Assembly (NCBI GenBank): GCA_029339505.1
Contig: JAQISU010000248.1
Span: forward strand, 998,001-1,062,000
DNA: 64,000 nucleotides
Source: Unio delphinus
Lineage: Eukaryota > Mollusca > Bivalvia > Unionida > Unionidae
Direction: 5' to 3'
Below are positions 1 to 12,592 of this stretch, piece by piece; position 1 is the stretch's first letter, and every line of letters begins with the position of its first letter. The notes below the pieces were generated by a model that was not told the DNA's origin, did not search any database, and saw nothing but the letters and a program-made list of their open reading frames with translations. Made by a program: the position numbers and the translations under genes.

Positions 1-491
1 TTTCAGAAGCATCTCGTTATCGTTGATAAATGGCTGTTTTTTGACAATACTTTATGTAATTGCTAAGATTTGGGCATGATTGGAAATTGTCAATGTTTAC
101 ACCGTGTCTGGAAGCTGGGCCTGTCAGTGAGGTGTATTGTCGCTTCACACTAACACTCTAGAAAACGCATCTTTTATGGCCACTGGTTAATTCGGTTTCA
201 AATATTAACTCCAGCTAGCATCACCACCTGGAGACCGAATACGGAATCAATAGATACAAATATATCTGACGTGCTATTACAGTATGATTCATGTGCTATT
301 CCAAAAGTGAAATAGGTAAGAAATGATTGAGAAATAATCCGCGCCCATTCAGGTAAAAATTGTCAGATCTTTAATATATGCAGTTGCCAATACAGACCCA
401 ATATATTCTAGGTACCTTCAGTATGTATAAATTATTGAAACATCTCCAGATTTTAAAAAAAGTCATATAATTTATGTTTTCCGGATTTCAG

Positions 492-3400
492 ACTCAGATG
501 GTGTTGTACAAGAAAGTTCAACAGAACTTCATATTAGTACGTCCCCCTCACCATCAAGTACAACTGAGAGTGTTCCATGTATGTTTTTATTGTTTATTGA
601 GATATATTGCTTTGCTAACACAGCCTCAGTATGCATTCGTTTTTGTTGCAAAGAGCGTTTGGTAGATGGGTAAATAATTATACAAAACAGACGGATATAC
701 AGGTATTTAGCTGGTTAGATGTATGTTAAATAGCTAGATAGAATGTTTCTTACGAATGTGATAACATTATCACAGTGTAATCAATGGTTAAACTGTAGAC
801 GTGTGGTGTTATGTTCAATACATTTGATCTCCTTTTTTCAAATGAACAATACTGTACAATTACATAGTAACCCTTCTCGACTAGTATTACTAATCCAATA
901 TAGTGGCAACCGTTTATGAATGGGAGTGAATACAAGATGTCCGAGAAAATACATTATTTGTTATAGAGGTAAGACCTATATGGATCGCTTCTTAATTTCG
1001 GTTAATGTTATTAATGTCACTGTCATGTCTTCAAATTCGCTTTCATACCAAATTCATCCTTAATAAATAAGAGTGTAACAATTTTCAATAATAGGGAATA
1101 TACCGGTCATTGACATGGCTGTCGCTTTTGGAGTGGTGGTTGTGGTTCTGTTCGCGCTGGGGTGCGTCATAAGGATTCAACATAAGAATACCCACCGTCT
1201 AGAAAAAGGTACAAACGTCATACAACTATACTTTGAAAAGTCGAAATCTTAATATAAATCATAATGATCTTGACAAAATTCTAATTTAGTCTTCTAAAGT
1301 TCGAATCCATATAATATTAGATTATTGAAAGCAAACATTCTAGTTTTAAAACTTATGTGAATGCCCGTTTCTAGTCATTATATTGATATTTCATTTGATT
1401 CTTTTTCTGGAAGCGAATATTTATTTTTTCCGCTTTTGTTCTTTTGTCTTTATAATAGACTTGCGCGTGTTTAATGTATATATTACATCATATATTCATG
1501 TTCCACAATGGTTATATTTTTCTATGCTATATACCGTACGAGTGGCGGAGGGATCTGACAACACATAATGAAAAATAATGTCAATACCTTTTGATATACA
1601 GCGTTTGAATATTCTGAGTAGCGTATATCCAAAGGTTCATTCTATTCCTAACTAGTTTATCTTTAGGATTACATTTAACTTTTACCTCTTTTCGTGCCAT
1701 TAGTAACACGATCAACGATGCAGATCAAACGATCTACCTCTTGTCTCTATGTACAAACAAATAACTAGAGAAATCCATCGATATATAGTTGTAATTAGCA
1801 TTCGTGGCAGGAAGAATGTAAAAAGAACCCATGCTATTTTTTTAGTACAACGTTTCATACTTGAGAATTGCAATGCTGCATCTTTTGCCACGCCGTCTAC
1901 AATACGAAGACACCTGCCTACACCTCCAACACCAGTAGGACGGTCTGTTAATTGGTTTCAGGATCCAAACTCAGATCAAACTGGGAGAATTGGACTACAT
2001 TATGCAGATATTCCAATAAACCAAAGCATAGTTTACAAAGAATGCAGCGGCATCATTTCACTGGAAACGATGAAATATGGTAGACCCAGGATAGTATTTA
2101 ATGCCATATCACAGACGTATAAAGACAATGAAGCTTTACCTGAGGAGCACCTGTTATCAGCAGGCAATGCGGAACACAAATTTATCGACGACGGACATAA
2201 CCAAAGTGAGAAGGAATCTAACACTCGTGTTCAAAATTTTCAAGTAGAAGTCAAGAAACGCTCGTTTGCTTCAGAAACAAAACGTTGGTATACTCTCTGT
2301 TTTTTTATTCAATTATCTTTTCGTTTAGGGCGAAAATATGATTTACAATAATATTCATGTTCAGATAAAGCTGTGTTACTGCTGACCATGGATATTAGTA
2401 GAACATTACTATGTAAAAGAATTAAAGACTCACGAAGACTGGATGATGATTATACTCATAAATATATTCGTCGCAAATCGAAGAATACACGTTTTTATAG
2501 AATACAATAAAGGTCATTAAATGCACTTTCAGTTTGGCCTCTATCGATCGCTGCTGATGGTACTTAATACTAGCATACAATTCTACTCAGATGAACCTTT
2601 GTGCAATTTGATTACTCAAACATGTGTCAATATTTACCGAATCTCATATGTGTACGTGTTGCTGTTGACGGTGCAAGAGGATAGTGAACATTGTTGTCAC
2701 AGAAAGCCTTTGTATAATGTTTATCCAGTATAACTCCGATATTTTCCTGTTGAATTTCATTCACATTTTACAACTTATTTAAAAGATGTGTATCCATAAC
2801 GACATGTTCTGACAGAGAAAGAAAAACCCATAATTAAACTAGTTATATATAAGTATCGAGTGAAATATTATCCTAAACTACGTGAAGTAAAGTGTGCGCA
2901 GTTTGGAGTATCTGATGACGGTTAGGAATTGGTATTTTTGATGTAGTTGCTTGAATAATGTTCTTTAGTTACTATTAGTTTTCATAGAAAGCATTAATAG
3001 CAACAACGATACTAGTCAAACCAATAGTAGTAAGTAGTAATCGTACTGGTAGAAGCGTCAGAAAATTAATAGTAATATGGCACACAAAAGGTTGTTTACA
3101 CGCTTACTTAATTTGGCCACAATTTCCAGGGTTAAAGGAACAATCTACAAGGAGTTGAAAAATCCGACCCATAGGAAAGGACCAAGCAATGCTTTATATG
3201 CTATATCATTAGGCAATCTGATCCATGATTTGATTACCCCATATATTGAAAATACGGACTGATATTTTAGTTTCTGTTTAAGATCATATCTAATGCTTAA
3301 GAAGTTGAAAATATTAATCATGTTGCATCAATATTGTTTGCAGGAACATGTAATCAGCCTGAAACCTCAATGTGTGGAACAAGCGAGGAAGGTGGATATG

Positions 3401-6178
3401 AACAAGTTGAGGGCGTAATAAATATTACATCAGAAGATGCTGACAAGGTAACTTGATATATTCCAGTAAGAATGGCAACATGAGGAAAAAAATATTTAAA
3501 TACGTTTAGACACAGTAAGATATTTGAACAGAGCCATTTGTGTTTGCTTCCTTCAAAAATATGCCTCGTATATACATGCACTATACAGTATTAAGACTTG
3601 ATTGGCAATTGGTATCTGACAGAGGAATGATACATATGTCCCTATTGTGGGCATTCAAGAAAGAAAAATAGCAAAGAAGGAAAATGTGTGTCAATAAAAT
3701 TTGCCTCGTTTTAAATGATGACACAAAGAAATACCCTCCTTTTGTGTTATACGGATGTGTAATATTTATTTTTGTTGTTCCGCCTTTCCTATGTTTCCTT
3801 TGCTGGTACAGTTATGTAATAACCATTCAACCTACAGAAATAAATATAATAGGCTAAATATTCCTGGACGAATATATGACATGTCTGCTGTTTAACATTT
3901 TAAAACTATTTACTGCATTTGTTCACAATTTCTTTTTCTGGACTCACCGTTTGGGTTACAAATTGGTCGAAAACGAATAGATTAAAGTTTACGTGCTAAT
4001 GTATGTGCACTTTGGAGTTTTGTCTGCTCTGACAGTTTTCTCAAGTTGGGGTGTTGTAAATTAGCAGTACAATTATACTTACAGGTGCAAATGTTGGCTA
4101 TTATTTGCTTTTGTTCATAGACAAAAAGTAAAATTAATTTACTTTCGGTTATTTGTTAATTTGGTATTTCTAACACAATGCCCTTAACAAAATCATAAAT
4201 ACAGACCCGCAAGGTAACTAAATACGTATTAGTACAACATAATCAAACAGTACTAGAAGTGCTAAAATGGCGTAGTACAAACTTGAAACATTGGTAATTC
4301 CGGCATAGAATGGTAGAATCAAGTAGATACAACATCATTCGTATATCCACTGATTGTGCTCCCTTAACCATGCTTTCTCATGTATTCGGGCATGTGGCTT
4401 AGAGTTACATGATAAAACACTACGACATTAAACGAACCAAACCAACCAAACACACTAGATAATAAAAAAGAAGAAATAAATATTGCCCAGTGTCCTAAAA
4501 TAATAAAAAATGAAGACATAAATATTGCTCAGTATCCTAAAACGTTCTGTGACTATAATAAGAACCAGTTAGTGTTTGGTTTCCGTTTTCACCATATGTT
4601 TGACTAGAAACAGACTAAATTGAATATGCCGTACGCTATATGTATCAAATATTACATGCTGAACTTACTACCCATCATCATTGAGAAATGGTAGCATTCG
4701 TATTAACATCAACACGAGATATTCCAATAGTTAATTTGTTTATACATAAACAGATTAGAGCGTCGCCTCGGAATAGAGAGGTTGCAGGTTCGATGCCCGG
4801 CCGAGGCATACCAAATGCTTACAAAATTGTTACTAACAGCTGCCTCGCTTGTCGCTCAGCATTCAGAGGTTAGTACTGGTCGGCTCGATGTCAGGATAAT
4901 GCAATTGGGTTGGACATCATGCTACATATCTGCGGCATAATGCTCCAGTGCTAGACATCACTATAAACTGCCTCACCGCAGACATCGTAGCAATATGACT
5001 GAACAATTGTTAAAACTACATTAACAATCTTAATCAAACAAAACAAATAGACATAAACATTATGAGGACTTATGCGACATGCTTACACGCCAAACTTCAG
5101 GGGCCTGCATCAATCAGGTGTGTGTTTACTCATGTATAAAGCAATTAGCAGTAATCTTAGAAAACTAATAAATACATATGTTTTTCTATTAAGGATATCT
5201 TTAACAAGTCTTTCCAATGTCAACTGGTCCACATTTTAATCAGGTCATTCCAAGATATGTTAGATAACAGCGGGAAATATTGTGCAGCACACTTTACCTT
5301 TTATCATACAAGTCTTTTCAATGTCAGTTGGTCCACATTATAATCAAGCCATTCCAAGGTATGTCAGATAACAAAGGGAAATAATGTTTAACACACTTTA
5401 TCTTCTTTCGTATCGATCAAAGACCTCGGCGCAAACCAATATGACCCACATGTATCATGGTCTAATTTACACAGTCAAAGAAATTTCTATATTTTAATAT
5501 TTGTACATGTTACTCCACATACATCAGGTGGAAGCATTACGAGAATATTCTCCTAATGTCATAGGTCCTAATTATATTGGTGGGTAAACATGGTAATTTC
5601 CTCTTAATGGAATGTGTACACAAATATAGTCTTGAATATATGCCATGTTTTGTGTTGAACATTGAACAATCATACTATTAGAGTTCATTTACTTGCAGCA
5701 GAGAAAAATATCGAACTTTATTTATTTTGTATAAATTCTTTATCAACTATACACTTCATTACAATGTAAGGCGTTTTCGTTGTCTTTGTATATTTATTTA
5801 TTATCAAGTTCTAGATTTAAACAAATGACACGGACTGTGATTTAAAACAAATCGAACTTGTTACGTTCAAGTATTCCTCCTTTGATTCCAAATGACACCT
5901 AATTGGGGCATAATAAATGCGTCCTTCTGTTTTTGTTACACTGTCGTTTTGTGTGTACATACTTAGAATACTGTCAACTTTCAGTATATTCTTTATTATA
6001 ATAAAGAAGATGTTATCTCAGACTAATATGTGCTGCTGTACAATAATCTGAATTAATAATCTTGTTTCAGATTGCTGATGGCAGAGACGCATTGATGCTT
6101 AATACCAAGAGATCAAAGAAGGAATTGATGACATCTAATGTCGAAAATGATGATTACGACCACATAACATTTCAATAA
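492..6178 (+). CDS. Single-pass membrane receptor-like protein, 3' exons only
   Basis: Four exons join in consistent phase: 492-578, 1095-1208, 3344-3447 and 6071-6178, all with AG/GT borders, ending in TAA at 6176-6178. Exon 1 gives a Ser/Thr-rich stretch (…ELHISTSPSPSSTTESVP) typical of an extracellular stalk. Exon 2 gives a hydrophobic segment (VIDMAVAFGVVVVVLFALGCV) followed by basic residues (IRIQHKNTHR), a type I transmembrane anchor with a positive inner flank. Exons 3 and 4 give an acidic cytoplasmic tail with YEQV and YDHI motifs near the C-terminus, which resemble docking or sorting motifs. Phases are 1, 1, 0. The ligand-binding ectodomain must lie left of the window, so the family cannot be named. 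Comparable tails occur in invertebrate scavenger/MEGF-like and immune receptors, but that is only suggestive. An extra exon at 1846 may belong here. Confidence 0.6.
579..1094 (+). other. Intron of the receptor-like gene
   Basis: AT-rich sequence between the stalk and transmembrane exons, bounded by gtatgt and …aatag. Short open frames here have no protein-like features. Confidence 0.5.
1846..2351 (+). CDS. Candidate alternative cytoplasmic exon of the receptor-like gene
   Basis: The frame is open for about 168 codons after a T-rich acceptor (…ttttttttag) at 1844-1845. Joined to the preceding exon's single leftover base, it enters exactly the open frame, so the phase fits. The product is hydrophilic, with a proline cluster (RRHLPTPPTP) and the tyrosine motif LHYADI at 1995-2012, which matches the ITIM consensus [SIVL]xYxx[ILV]. 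It could end at the in-frame TAA at 2349-2351, giving an alternative C-terminus. If a weak GT near 2227 or 2279 (phase 1) is used, it would instead be a symmetric, skippable cassette exon. No strong phase-1 donor is visible. I do not recognise a domain. Confidence 0.4.
2352..3343 (+). other. Intronic AT-rich sequence
   Basis: No exon-like segment or repeat is recognised between the candidate exon and the 3344 exon. The acceptor at the right end is tttgcag. Confidence 0.4.
4750..5050 (+). repeat. tRNA-derived SINE, family A, copy 1
   Basis: The tRNA-like head keeps an A-box remnant (gattagagcgtcgcctcgg) and a B box (ggttcgatgcc). The shared body (ctaacagctgcctcgctt…gaggttagt…tgctaca…ctagacatcactataaactgcctc) and an A/C-rich tail (aatcaaacaaaac) follow. 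The same module recurs at 10.9, 14.4, 38.9 and 46 kb. Confidence 0.85.
5205..5410. repeat. Two-copy tandem duplication, about 104 bp
   Basis: Units starting at about 5205 and 5309 share caagtcttt(c/t)caatgtca, ggtccacatt and cattccaag, then an 'aga taac…gggaaata' run. They have diverged by scattered substitutions. Confidence 0.7.
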
Positions 6179-6960
6179 AACGAGCAATGTCAGTTAACAA
6201 TGCATATAATTTATCATTCATTTTATCTTCTAAAGCTTCTGATCATTTTCAGACTATAATACAATCTTTCGGTAGAAAGTAGGGCCATGAGTACGATATG
6301 CATATATTAGGGCAGCCATTCCAAGATATGAGACATTCAGAGCTTGTATTGGCTATTGGCGTGCGGTGACGACAATATTCATACCAATAAAGTAGCACAT
6401 ATGTCTTGCTTGTTTTAACTGATTTTGTGCTTTCTTTAAGAGGCATATGTCTTCTTTTTTTAACTGTTGACACTGCAATCATATGACGAGTTCAAAATCA
6501 AATATTTTTTCTTAATCAACGCAATAGTCACTTTTGGCACAAAATTTCTAACAACAGAATTAAACTGTCCACTGACATCAAGGTGTATCTCTCTTATATG
6601 AACAACCTTCAGCCTGTCAAATCAGAGTATTTAAGTGTTTAAGTCATTAATATCAGAGGCTATAAATGAAGAAATAAACAATCAACAACAGAATTTTAAA
6701 ACAAGCAAATTATAGTCAGTTATTTGCGTTAGCTTAAATACTTCTCATCGAAATAAAGATTATTTATAATTTCAGACGCATGGTCAGGACAACAGTTATT
6801 GGTCTAAACGGTACAAAAACTTGGCATCTATATACTTTTAATTAAGTACTAAAATTATGTTATTTCGACTAAATTAGCAATAAGAGGGATGATAAAAGAT
6901 ATATTGATAAACTGCACTTATATAGTTGTTTCTAATGTTTCTTCATACCATCTTAATAGC
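6179..6960 (+). other. 3' UTR and downstream flank of the receptor-like gene
   Basis: AT-rich sequence following the stop codon. A candidate polyadenylation signal aataaa lies at 6673-6678. Another aataaa overlaps the stop codon itself and is too early to be used normally. No other feature is seen. Confidence 0.3.
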
Positions 6961-6964
6961 CTAA

Positions 6965-6966
<2 letters not shown>

Positions 6967-7016
<50 letters not shown>

Positions 7017-7052
7017 CATCCATCCATCCATCTATCTCGCTCTCTCGCTCTC

Positions 7053-7135
<83 letters not shown>
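6967..7135. repeat. Compound microsatellite (TATC)n-(CATC)n-(TA)n
   Basis: A run of tatc/tcta repeats grades into catc, then ctctcg, then about 70 bp of alternating TA with one interruption. Confidence 0.95.
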
Positions 7136-7136
<1 letters not shown>

Positions 7137-7139
7137 TAA

Positions 7140-9790
7140 TGACGTTTAATATGTTAAGTAGTTTTCGTGGTTTTCAAACAAGGGAAAGCCTGTTATTACA
7201 TGGAAGATATAAAGTTAAGAGAGGACGATTTAGTTTAAACCTTCATAAAGCAAATTTAAATTTTATTGTGTGTGTATGAACTGATCACTGAGACTGTATA
7301 ACTTTAAAGGAGACTAGAAATGAAAATTTTTATTTTATAAATGTAATTTTTTACAAATTCTAATTCGAATATAATGTTTAAAACAATAATATCGTGTACG
7401 GATATTGATTATATTGCGAAGAAGATACAATGATTCCGTAAATTGCCGAGTATTTCCAAGTTTTAATGAGATGACAGATCACGTGGCCTCGTGACGTCAT
7501 ACTAGCCAGTCCTCGTATACAAACTGAAACATGGCAAGCGAGAAAGGCCATTGATAACGGTTTTCATCGGAAGTAATTTTTCACACATACAAAAAACAAC
7601 ACCACACAAATAAATCTGCGAGGAGGAAATCATACGTAATTAATTTCAACATAAAGAAGCTTCCTTTCTATGATTCATTTACAGTGTATTTTACATGCAT
7701 GCTACAGTTAGCGTATTGACAAATCTGTAAGTTTATACATGCTTCGTTAAAATAGATTACGTACTGTACTGGTCAGTGCTGAAATAAGTGTTTTAAGCAC
7801 AGGCCCCGGGCTGATAATTTAAATAAACTTACTAGCCATGACTGAAATTCCACAAACCCGAACAGTTCATATATGTTAACTTTCAAGCCGGGAGAAGAAA
7901 GAAAGAAAATAAATTCCAATTTTGGAGGTATTTCCTCCCTATCTCGTAATATCTCTCTTGATTTTTTGCAGTTAACTCCCGATTATTTCAACATGTCTCC
8001 CAATTTTCATTTCTCAGAAGAAGAAAATCCATATATAATTTTTTTATCAAGTGTGCAGTCCACAGATGTCATATTCTATTTTATCACTTGTGAATATTGT
8101 AGTGAAGAAATAATTAATATCACAGGACAGTTTTTGTCTTCAGTAAATAGTTTAAGATTAAACATTATTCACGTAAATTTCAGATTGTTTAACTACTACA
8201 GAAGTACTTCTTGTAAAAAAAAATTGTCACCAAATAGTTTAAAACCCATGAATTATCACAATGAAGGCTGCGTAATTTTCTCTGCAAACAAAATCTCAAT
8301 TTCCGCCCCCCTCCCAAAAAAAAAAAAACTCGGCCAGTTAACACTAACATTCCTCTACCATATATGCAAAGTTTCATTGCCATGATTAAATTAAAAGAAG
8401 TTATAAAAAAAATACGACGCAGTATATGTGCCCCTAAAAAACTAATTCAAAATAAATATTTAATTCAGTAAACAGTGTTACATATCTTAACAATGAAACT
8501 GAAGGAAATAGTGTGGGATACAAAATGTGGGAAAAAAATGGCCACATACATCAATGACCGCTGCTGGGGGCTTTCGTAGCATTTTTTTTTTTGTTCGGTG
8601 CGGACTGGATCAATTTAGCGCGAAGCTAAAGACCCCGTAGAGGCAAATCGTCCTGATATCTCTGACAGCGCATGAAACCACGGCCTTAGACGTAGCCATA
8701 GTTGTTCTAGATTGCAGTTTATTTGGCTTGGAATTATTTTGTCAAGATGTAGTCGAAGTGACCTTTGTATGTCGGTCGTCGGAACCCAATCGCACGCCTT
8801 GTATCTTTCATTTATATTCTGCTTGAGTCATCACATCATGATATGGCAGGAGGCAACCGCAAAATAGCTGGTAAAGTAGATACCAGTGAGAAACTTCCAC
8901 TTTACATATATATCACATCACGTGCACCAGTCCAAGTGACTTCGAGACATCCATTTTGGTAATGTTCATTTCCGACGGATATTACAGATAAGTCGGCATG
9001 GAGTATCGAGTGATCTTCAACATATGTTGTTAAGCACTCACTGGTAGCTAAGCCACAACAATGTGAAAAAAATTAAACACTTATATGATATTTTCCAAGC
9101 GCATGGCGGTTCCTAAAGTAGAGCTCGATGGCGAATATATTGCCGGATTAGATCAGCAGGTGGCAATCCTGGTTAGGCTAGGTTCTTAGCAAGGAATATG
9201 GCCTGAACAAGATGATGCAAAGATCGGCAACACTCCTCAGTTTCAGTCAGTGTCGAGGCTGAGGTGCATATATCCTTGACTAGCCCAGCTGCTCAGTCTG
9301 ACAGGTGAGTTAGAGCGCAATAAGTAACGTGATTGCATGGCACGACATGGCAATCCAAGTGTACTTGAATCAATACAATACTTGATAAAGCCTATATCGT
9401 GTACAACTAGCCATAAAGAACCGGATTTGTAGCAAATTTCATCTAAAGAAACTAGATTTATATCGGATACAGTACAAATCTGACTAATTTAAATTACAAA
9501 CTCGTAATTAAACACCACGTCCATACATTTTGGATCGATATAGCTTTCTATAACCATTAGCCACGTGAAAGCAGAAGAGTGTACTGACAAACATCCAAGC
9601 AATGTGTCATTACCAAATAATGCAGAAAACAGTTGGGTAAAAATTAAGGTTGTTGAAAGATTATTAATAAATTTACAAGGTGAATGATGCCGTGTGTCCA
9701 AATCGGATATAATATGCAACCGAAAATATGTCAAATATAATGATCATGAGAATTGTATTAGCGTTGTAATCAACAGGAAAACAATTTGTT
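7140..9790. other. Non-coding stretch with CRE/E-box-like sites
   Basis: The longest open frame (7873-8385, 170 codons) has low-complexity composition and no recognisable motif, so I do not call it. An E-box cacgtg (7480-7485) and a full CRE palindrome tgacgtca (7492-7499) sit 6 bp apart. A poly-A tract lies at about 8318 and a poly-T tract at about 8582, followed by a short GC-richer patch up to about 8700. A further GC-richer patch spans 9100-9340. Confidence 0.35.
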
Positions 9791-9814
9791 ACATATGTCA
9801 CTCTCTCTTATCTA

Positions 9815-9818
<4 letters not shown>

Positions 9819-9903
<85 letters not shown>
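9819..9903. repeat. Compound microsatellite (TA)n-(TG)n
   Basis: About 50 bp of TA followed by tacatg and about 27 bp of TG. Confidence 0.95.
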
Positions 9904-9905
<2 letters not shown>

Positions 9906-10712
9906 GACCTACATTAAAAGCAAATCAAGAAATAAAAAGATTTACGTTATGGGGTGGGGGTATATTCTTGTGAATACGAATGTCAATGAAATTTTAAAAA
10001 CATTAAAAGGGTTTATTTGTTTTCCTTCCTTGAGGTATTGCCTTTTGGAACTTCTTTAATGTCAGCAAAGAGTTTCTTGTTTGCATCCGTACGTGTTCTA
10101 ATATAAATTAAATGCTACGTTAACGAAACAAAATAATATCTTGGAGTACTATCTTCAGTGGAGTACTTTCTCCAATGCAGTTGCACATGACTGCATGCAT
10201 ACAACTATTATTCGGTATTTGTTCCATTATTTTAGTCTTAGCTGTAATATTGGCTCTCAAAGGCAATTTTCTATACCTCAGTGTTTAATAATTTTATGAT
10301 TTTTCGAGCTCACTACGTATGGAAGCTAGATAAACACAATGACTGACCGTTAACGTGCTCAGTGATTGTCTTTGTCATATTTTCAGACGTAGGCATATTT
10401 GGTGAATCAGATTCGGTTTTTATAATATTTTTTGTTAACAGTATTACATATCGTAGTTTAGTTTGTAGAAAAAGTGTGAAAAAAATGCTGCCAATATTTG
10501 TTGTTTGTTACAGTTTTCAATCAAGGTAGAATTATACCTGTATGAGTTAAGATCATAAAAGGTCATTGTAAGGTTTGCATGTTTATGATATTTAGCAAAT
10601 AGCAGACTCAAGGTCAGTTCTTGTTTTATGACACAATGTACAACAATGTCATTCTCGGATAATCAAATACTGATTGCAACATTTTTCGATCTTTAGTTTA
10701 AAACACCAAGAT

Positions 10713-10920
10713 GGCAATACAAATGTCTGCATTTGATATGTCTGACATGTACCTTTTCAAGCGTCAGGATTGACAGAAGAAAAGGCAATACAAATGTCTG
10801 CATTTGATATGCATGACATGTAACTTTTCTAAAGTGTCAGTATCGACAGAAGAGAATGCAATACAAATGTCTGCATTTGATATGTCTGACATTAACTTTT
10901 CAAGCGTCAGGAGTGACAGT
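10713..10920. repeat. Three-copy tandem repeat, 71-74 bp
   Basis: Units start at about 10713, 10784 and 10858. Each opens with gcaatacaaatgtctgcatt and includes tgatatg, gacatg and a g(t)cag…gacaga segment. The array abuts the 3' tail of SINE copy 2. Confidence 0.85.
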
Positions 10921-11256
10921 TTGTTTGTTTCTTTGTTTGTTTGATTAGGATTTTTAACGTAGCTTTAACAATTTTTTAGTCATATCGCTACGATGTCTGC
11001 AGTGAGGCAGTTTATAGTGATGTCTAGCACTGACACATCATGCCGCAGACATGTAGCATGATGTCTCACCCAGTCACATTATCCTGACACCAGGCCGACC
11101 AGTCCTAACACTAACCTCTTAATGCTGAACGTCAAGCGAGGCAGCTGTTAGTACCATTTTTGTAAGTTTTTGGTATCACTCGGCCGGGTATCGAACCGAC
11201 GACCTCCCGCTTCCGGGGCGGACGCTCTAACCACTAGGCCACCGGAGCGGTTCAGG
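10921..11256 (-). repeat. tRNA-derived SINE, family A, copy 2
   Basis: Reverse orientation. The T/G-rich tail complement (tttgtttgtttgattagg) is at the left. The body carries 'catatcgctacgatgtctgcagtgaggcag' (quoted in part). The tRNA-like head at 11180-11250 keeps B-box ggtatcgaacc and A-box ctctaaccactaggcc in complement. This copy has one of the best preserved heads in the window. Confidence 0.9.
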
Positions 11257-11400
11257 AGTGTCAGAAGAGAAACACACAACGGTTTAACATTTTTTTATCA
11301 TCAGCATTTTGTACTACGCCAAGGTCATTTTGACAGACACGAGAGAAAATATATTTTACGCAATCCTCGGCAATGTTGACAACTGGAAGTCATTATTAAA

Positions 11401-11468
<68 letters not shown>
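11401..11468. repeat. Microsatellite (GT)n-(GA)n
   Basis: Alternating GT for about 22 bp followed by GA for about 46 bp. Confidence 0.95.
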
Positions 11469-11469
<1 letters not shown>

Positions 11470-11474
11470 GTTCA

Positions 11475-12170
11475 TTTTCTCATTTCGATATTTCTAATTC
11501 TACCAGTTTTCTTATTATTTAAGTTCTTTATATATTTAACACTTCTTTCATTATTTCTGCTTAATTATGATTTTTGTATTATAATAAAAAAATAAATTTA
11601 ATGTAGACTCAACCCTAAAATACAAATACTTTTCTACACTGAAAATCCTTTTTTGGCATTATAAAGATCTTAGAAAACTACTATATTAAGTTCCCAAAAT
11701 GAAATATCTGAAAAATATTTGTCCAAATATGAAAAGAGCTCTTGTATTATACAAACTAGTTTAATTATTAAATACAATAATTGATATTTCTCATTTAATG
11801 CAACTCCTCTTCATTTGCATCTGCTTTATCATTCATGTCTTCGTAAATTTCAACCGTTCTTTTCTTTCCCAGCTTCTAACAGTTGGTTTAACCTTTAGTT
11901 TGGTATCCCTTCATTTTCTTCGCTGTTTTAAGCTTTATTAGGTTTGCTTCTACCATTGTTTTTCGTTTTTGTTCACCCTTCTGTTTTCTCCTGTTTTTAC
12001 CATTGTTTGCTATTTTATTTTTAACATTTGCTTTTCTCCTCTGCTTCTACTATTTTCTTGTTTTGTTTCAACTTTTTTTCCTTGCTTGCTTATATTTTTT
12101 CTCTTTTAGGTTAAACTTCGTATTTTCTCTTCTTCTTTAACCATTCATTTCGCATGTGAAACGTGGACGA
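11475..12170. other. T-rich non-coding stretch
   Basis: Strongly strand-asymmetric pyrimidine-rich DNA (runs of ttttc, cttttc, ttgttt) from about 11800 to 12130. No ORF or repeat family is recognised. Confidence 0.4.
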
Positions 12171-12179
12171 TGCACTAAG

Positions 12180-12592
12180 ACCACGATAGGAAGGTGAACC
12201 ACTTTTACACCACAAGTCTATGGAACAATCCTTAACATCACGTGGCAGGAAAAGATTCCAGAAACTGAGCTACTAACCTAAGCATGTCTCCCACAGCATC
12301 CACACCATCCTGATGCATTGTCAGGTACGCCGGCGGAACACGATGTACGCATGCCAGACAACCAAATGCCTAAAAGAGACTCTTCTGTTGCGAGCTACAG
12401 CAAGGTCAGCGATTTAATGGATGTCAGAAGAAACGCTTCAAAGTCAGTCTTAAAACTGAATTGATAGCATTCAACATAAACCCTGATCCATGGAAGCAAA
12501 CAGCAATCGATCGAGTCTATTTGCGTTCCCTACAAGGTTTGACCTCATCACCCACATGCGCACGCACAGAACAGAACCAGCCCCTGTAAACA
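12180..12592 (+). pseudogene. LINE reverse-transcriptase C-terminal remnant
   Basis: Conceptual translation carries the post-RT tail common to many invertebrate LINE ORF2 proteins: a 'WQEKIPETELLT' block, then 'VRMPDNQMPK', then 'CQKKRFKVSLKTELIAF' and 'NINPDPWKQTAIDR'. These pieces lie in different frames with stops between them, including a shift at about 12375, so the copy is dead. It is a fragment only. No catalytic RT motif remains. Confidence 0.75.

Larger units (their letters stand above)
3448..6070 (+). other. Last intron of the receptor-like gene
   Basis: The intron is bounded by aag|gtaact and tgtttcag|att. It carries a SINE copy (about 4750-5050) and a two-unit tandem duplication (about 5205-5410). 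The rest is AT-rich with no coding signal seen. Confidence 0.5.

Noticed and set aside
7873..8385. 170-codon plus-strand ORF
   Set aside because: Low-complexity composition, no motif, no splice or promoter context, and poly-A encoded lysines near the end.
11180..11250. Possible tRNA gene
   Set aside because: A and B boxes belong to the head of a SINE copy whose body follows; the cloverleaf is not complete.
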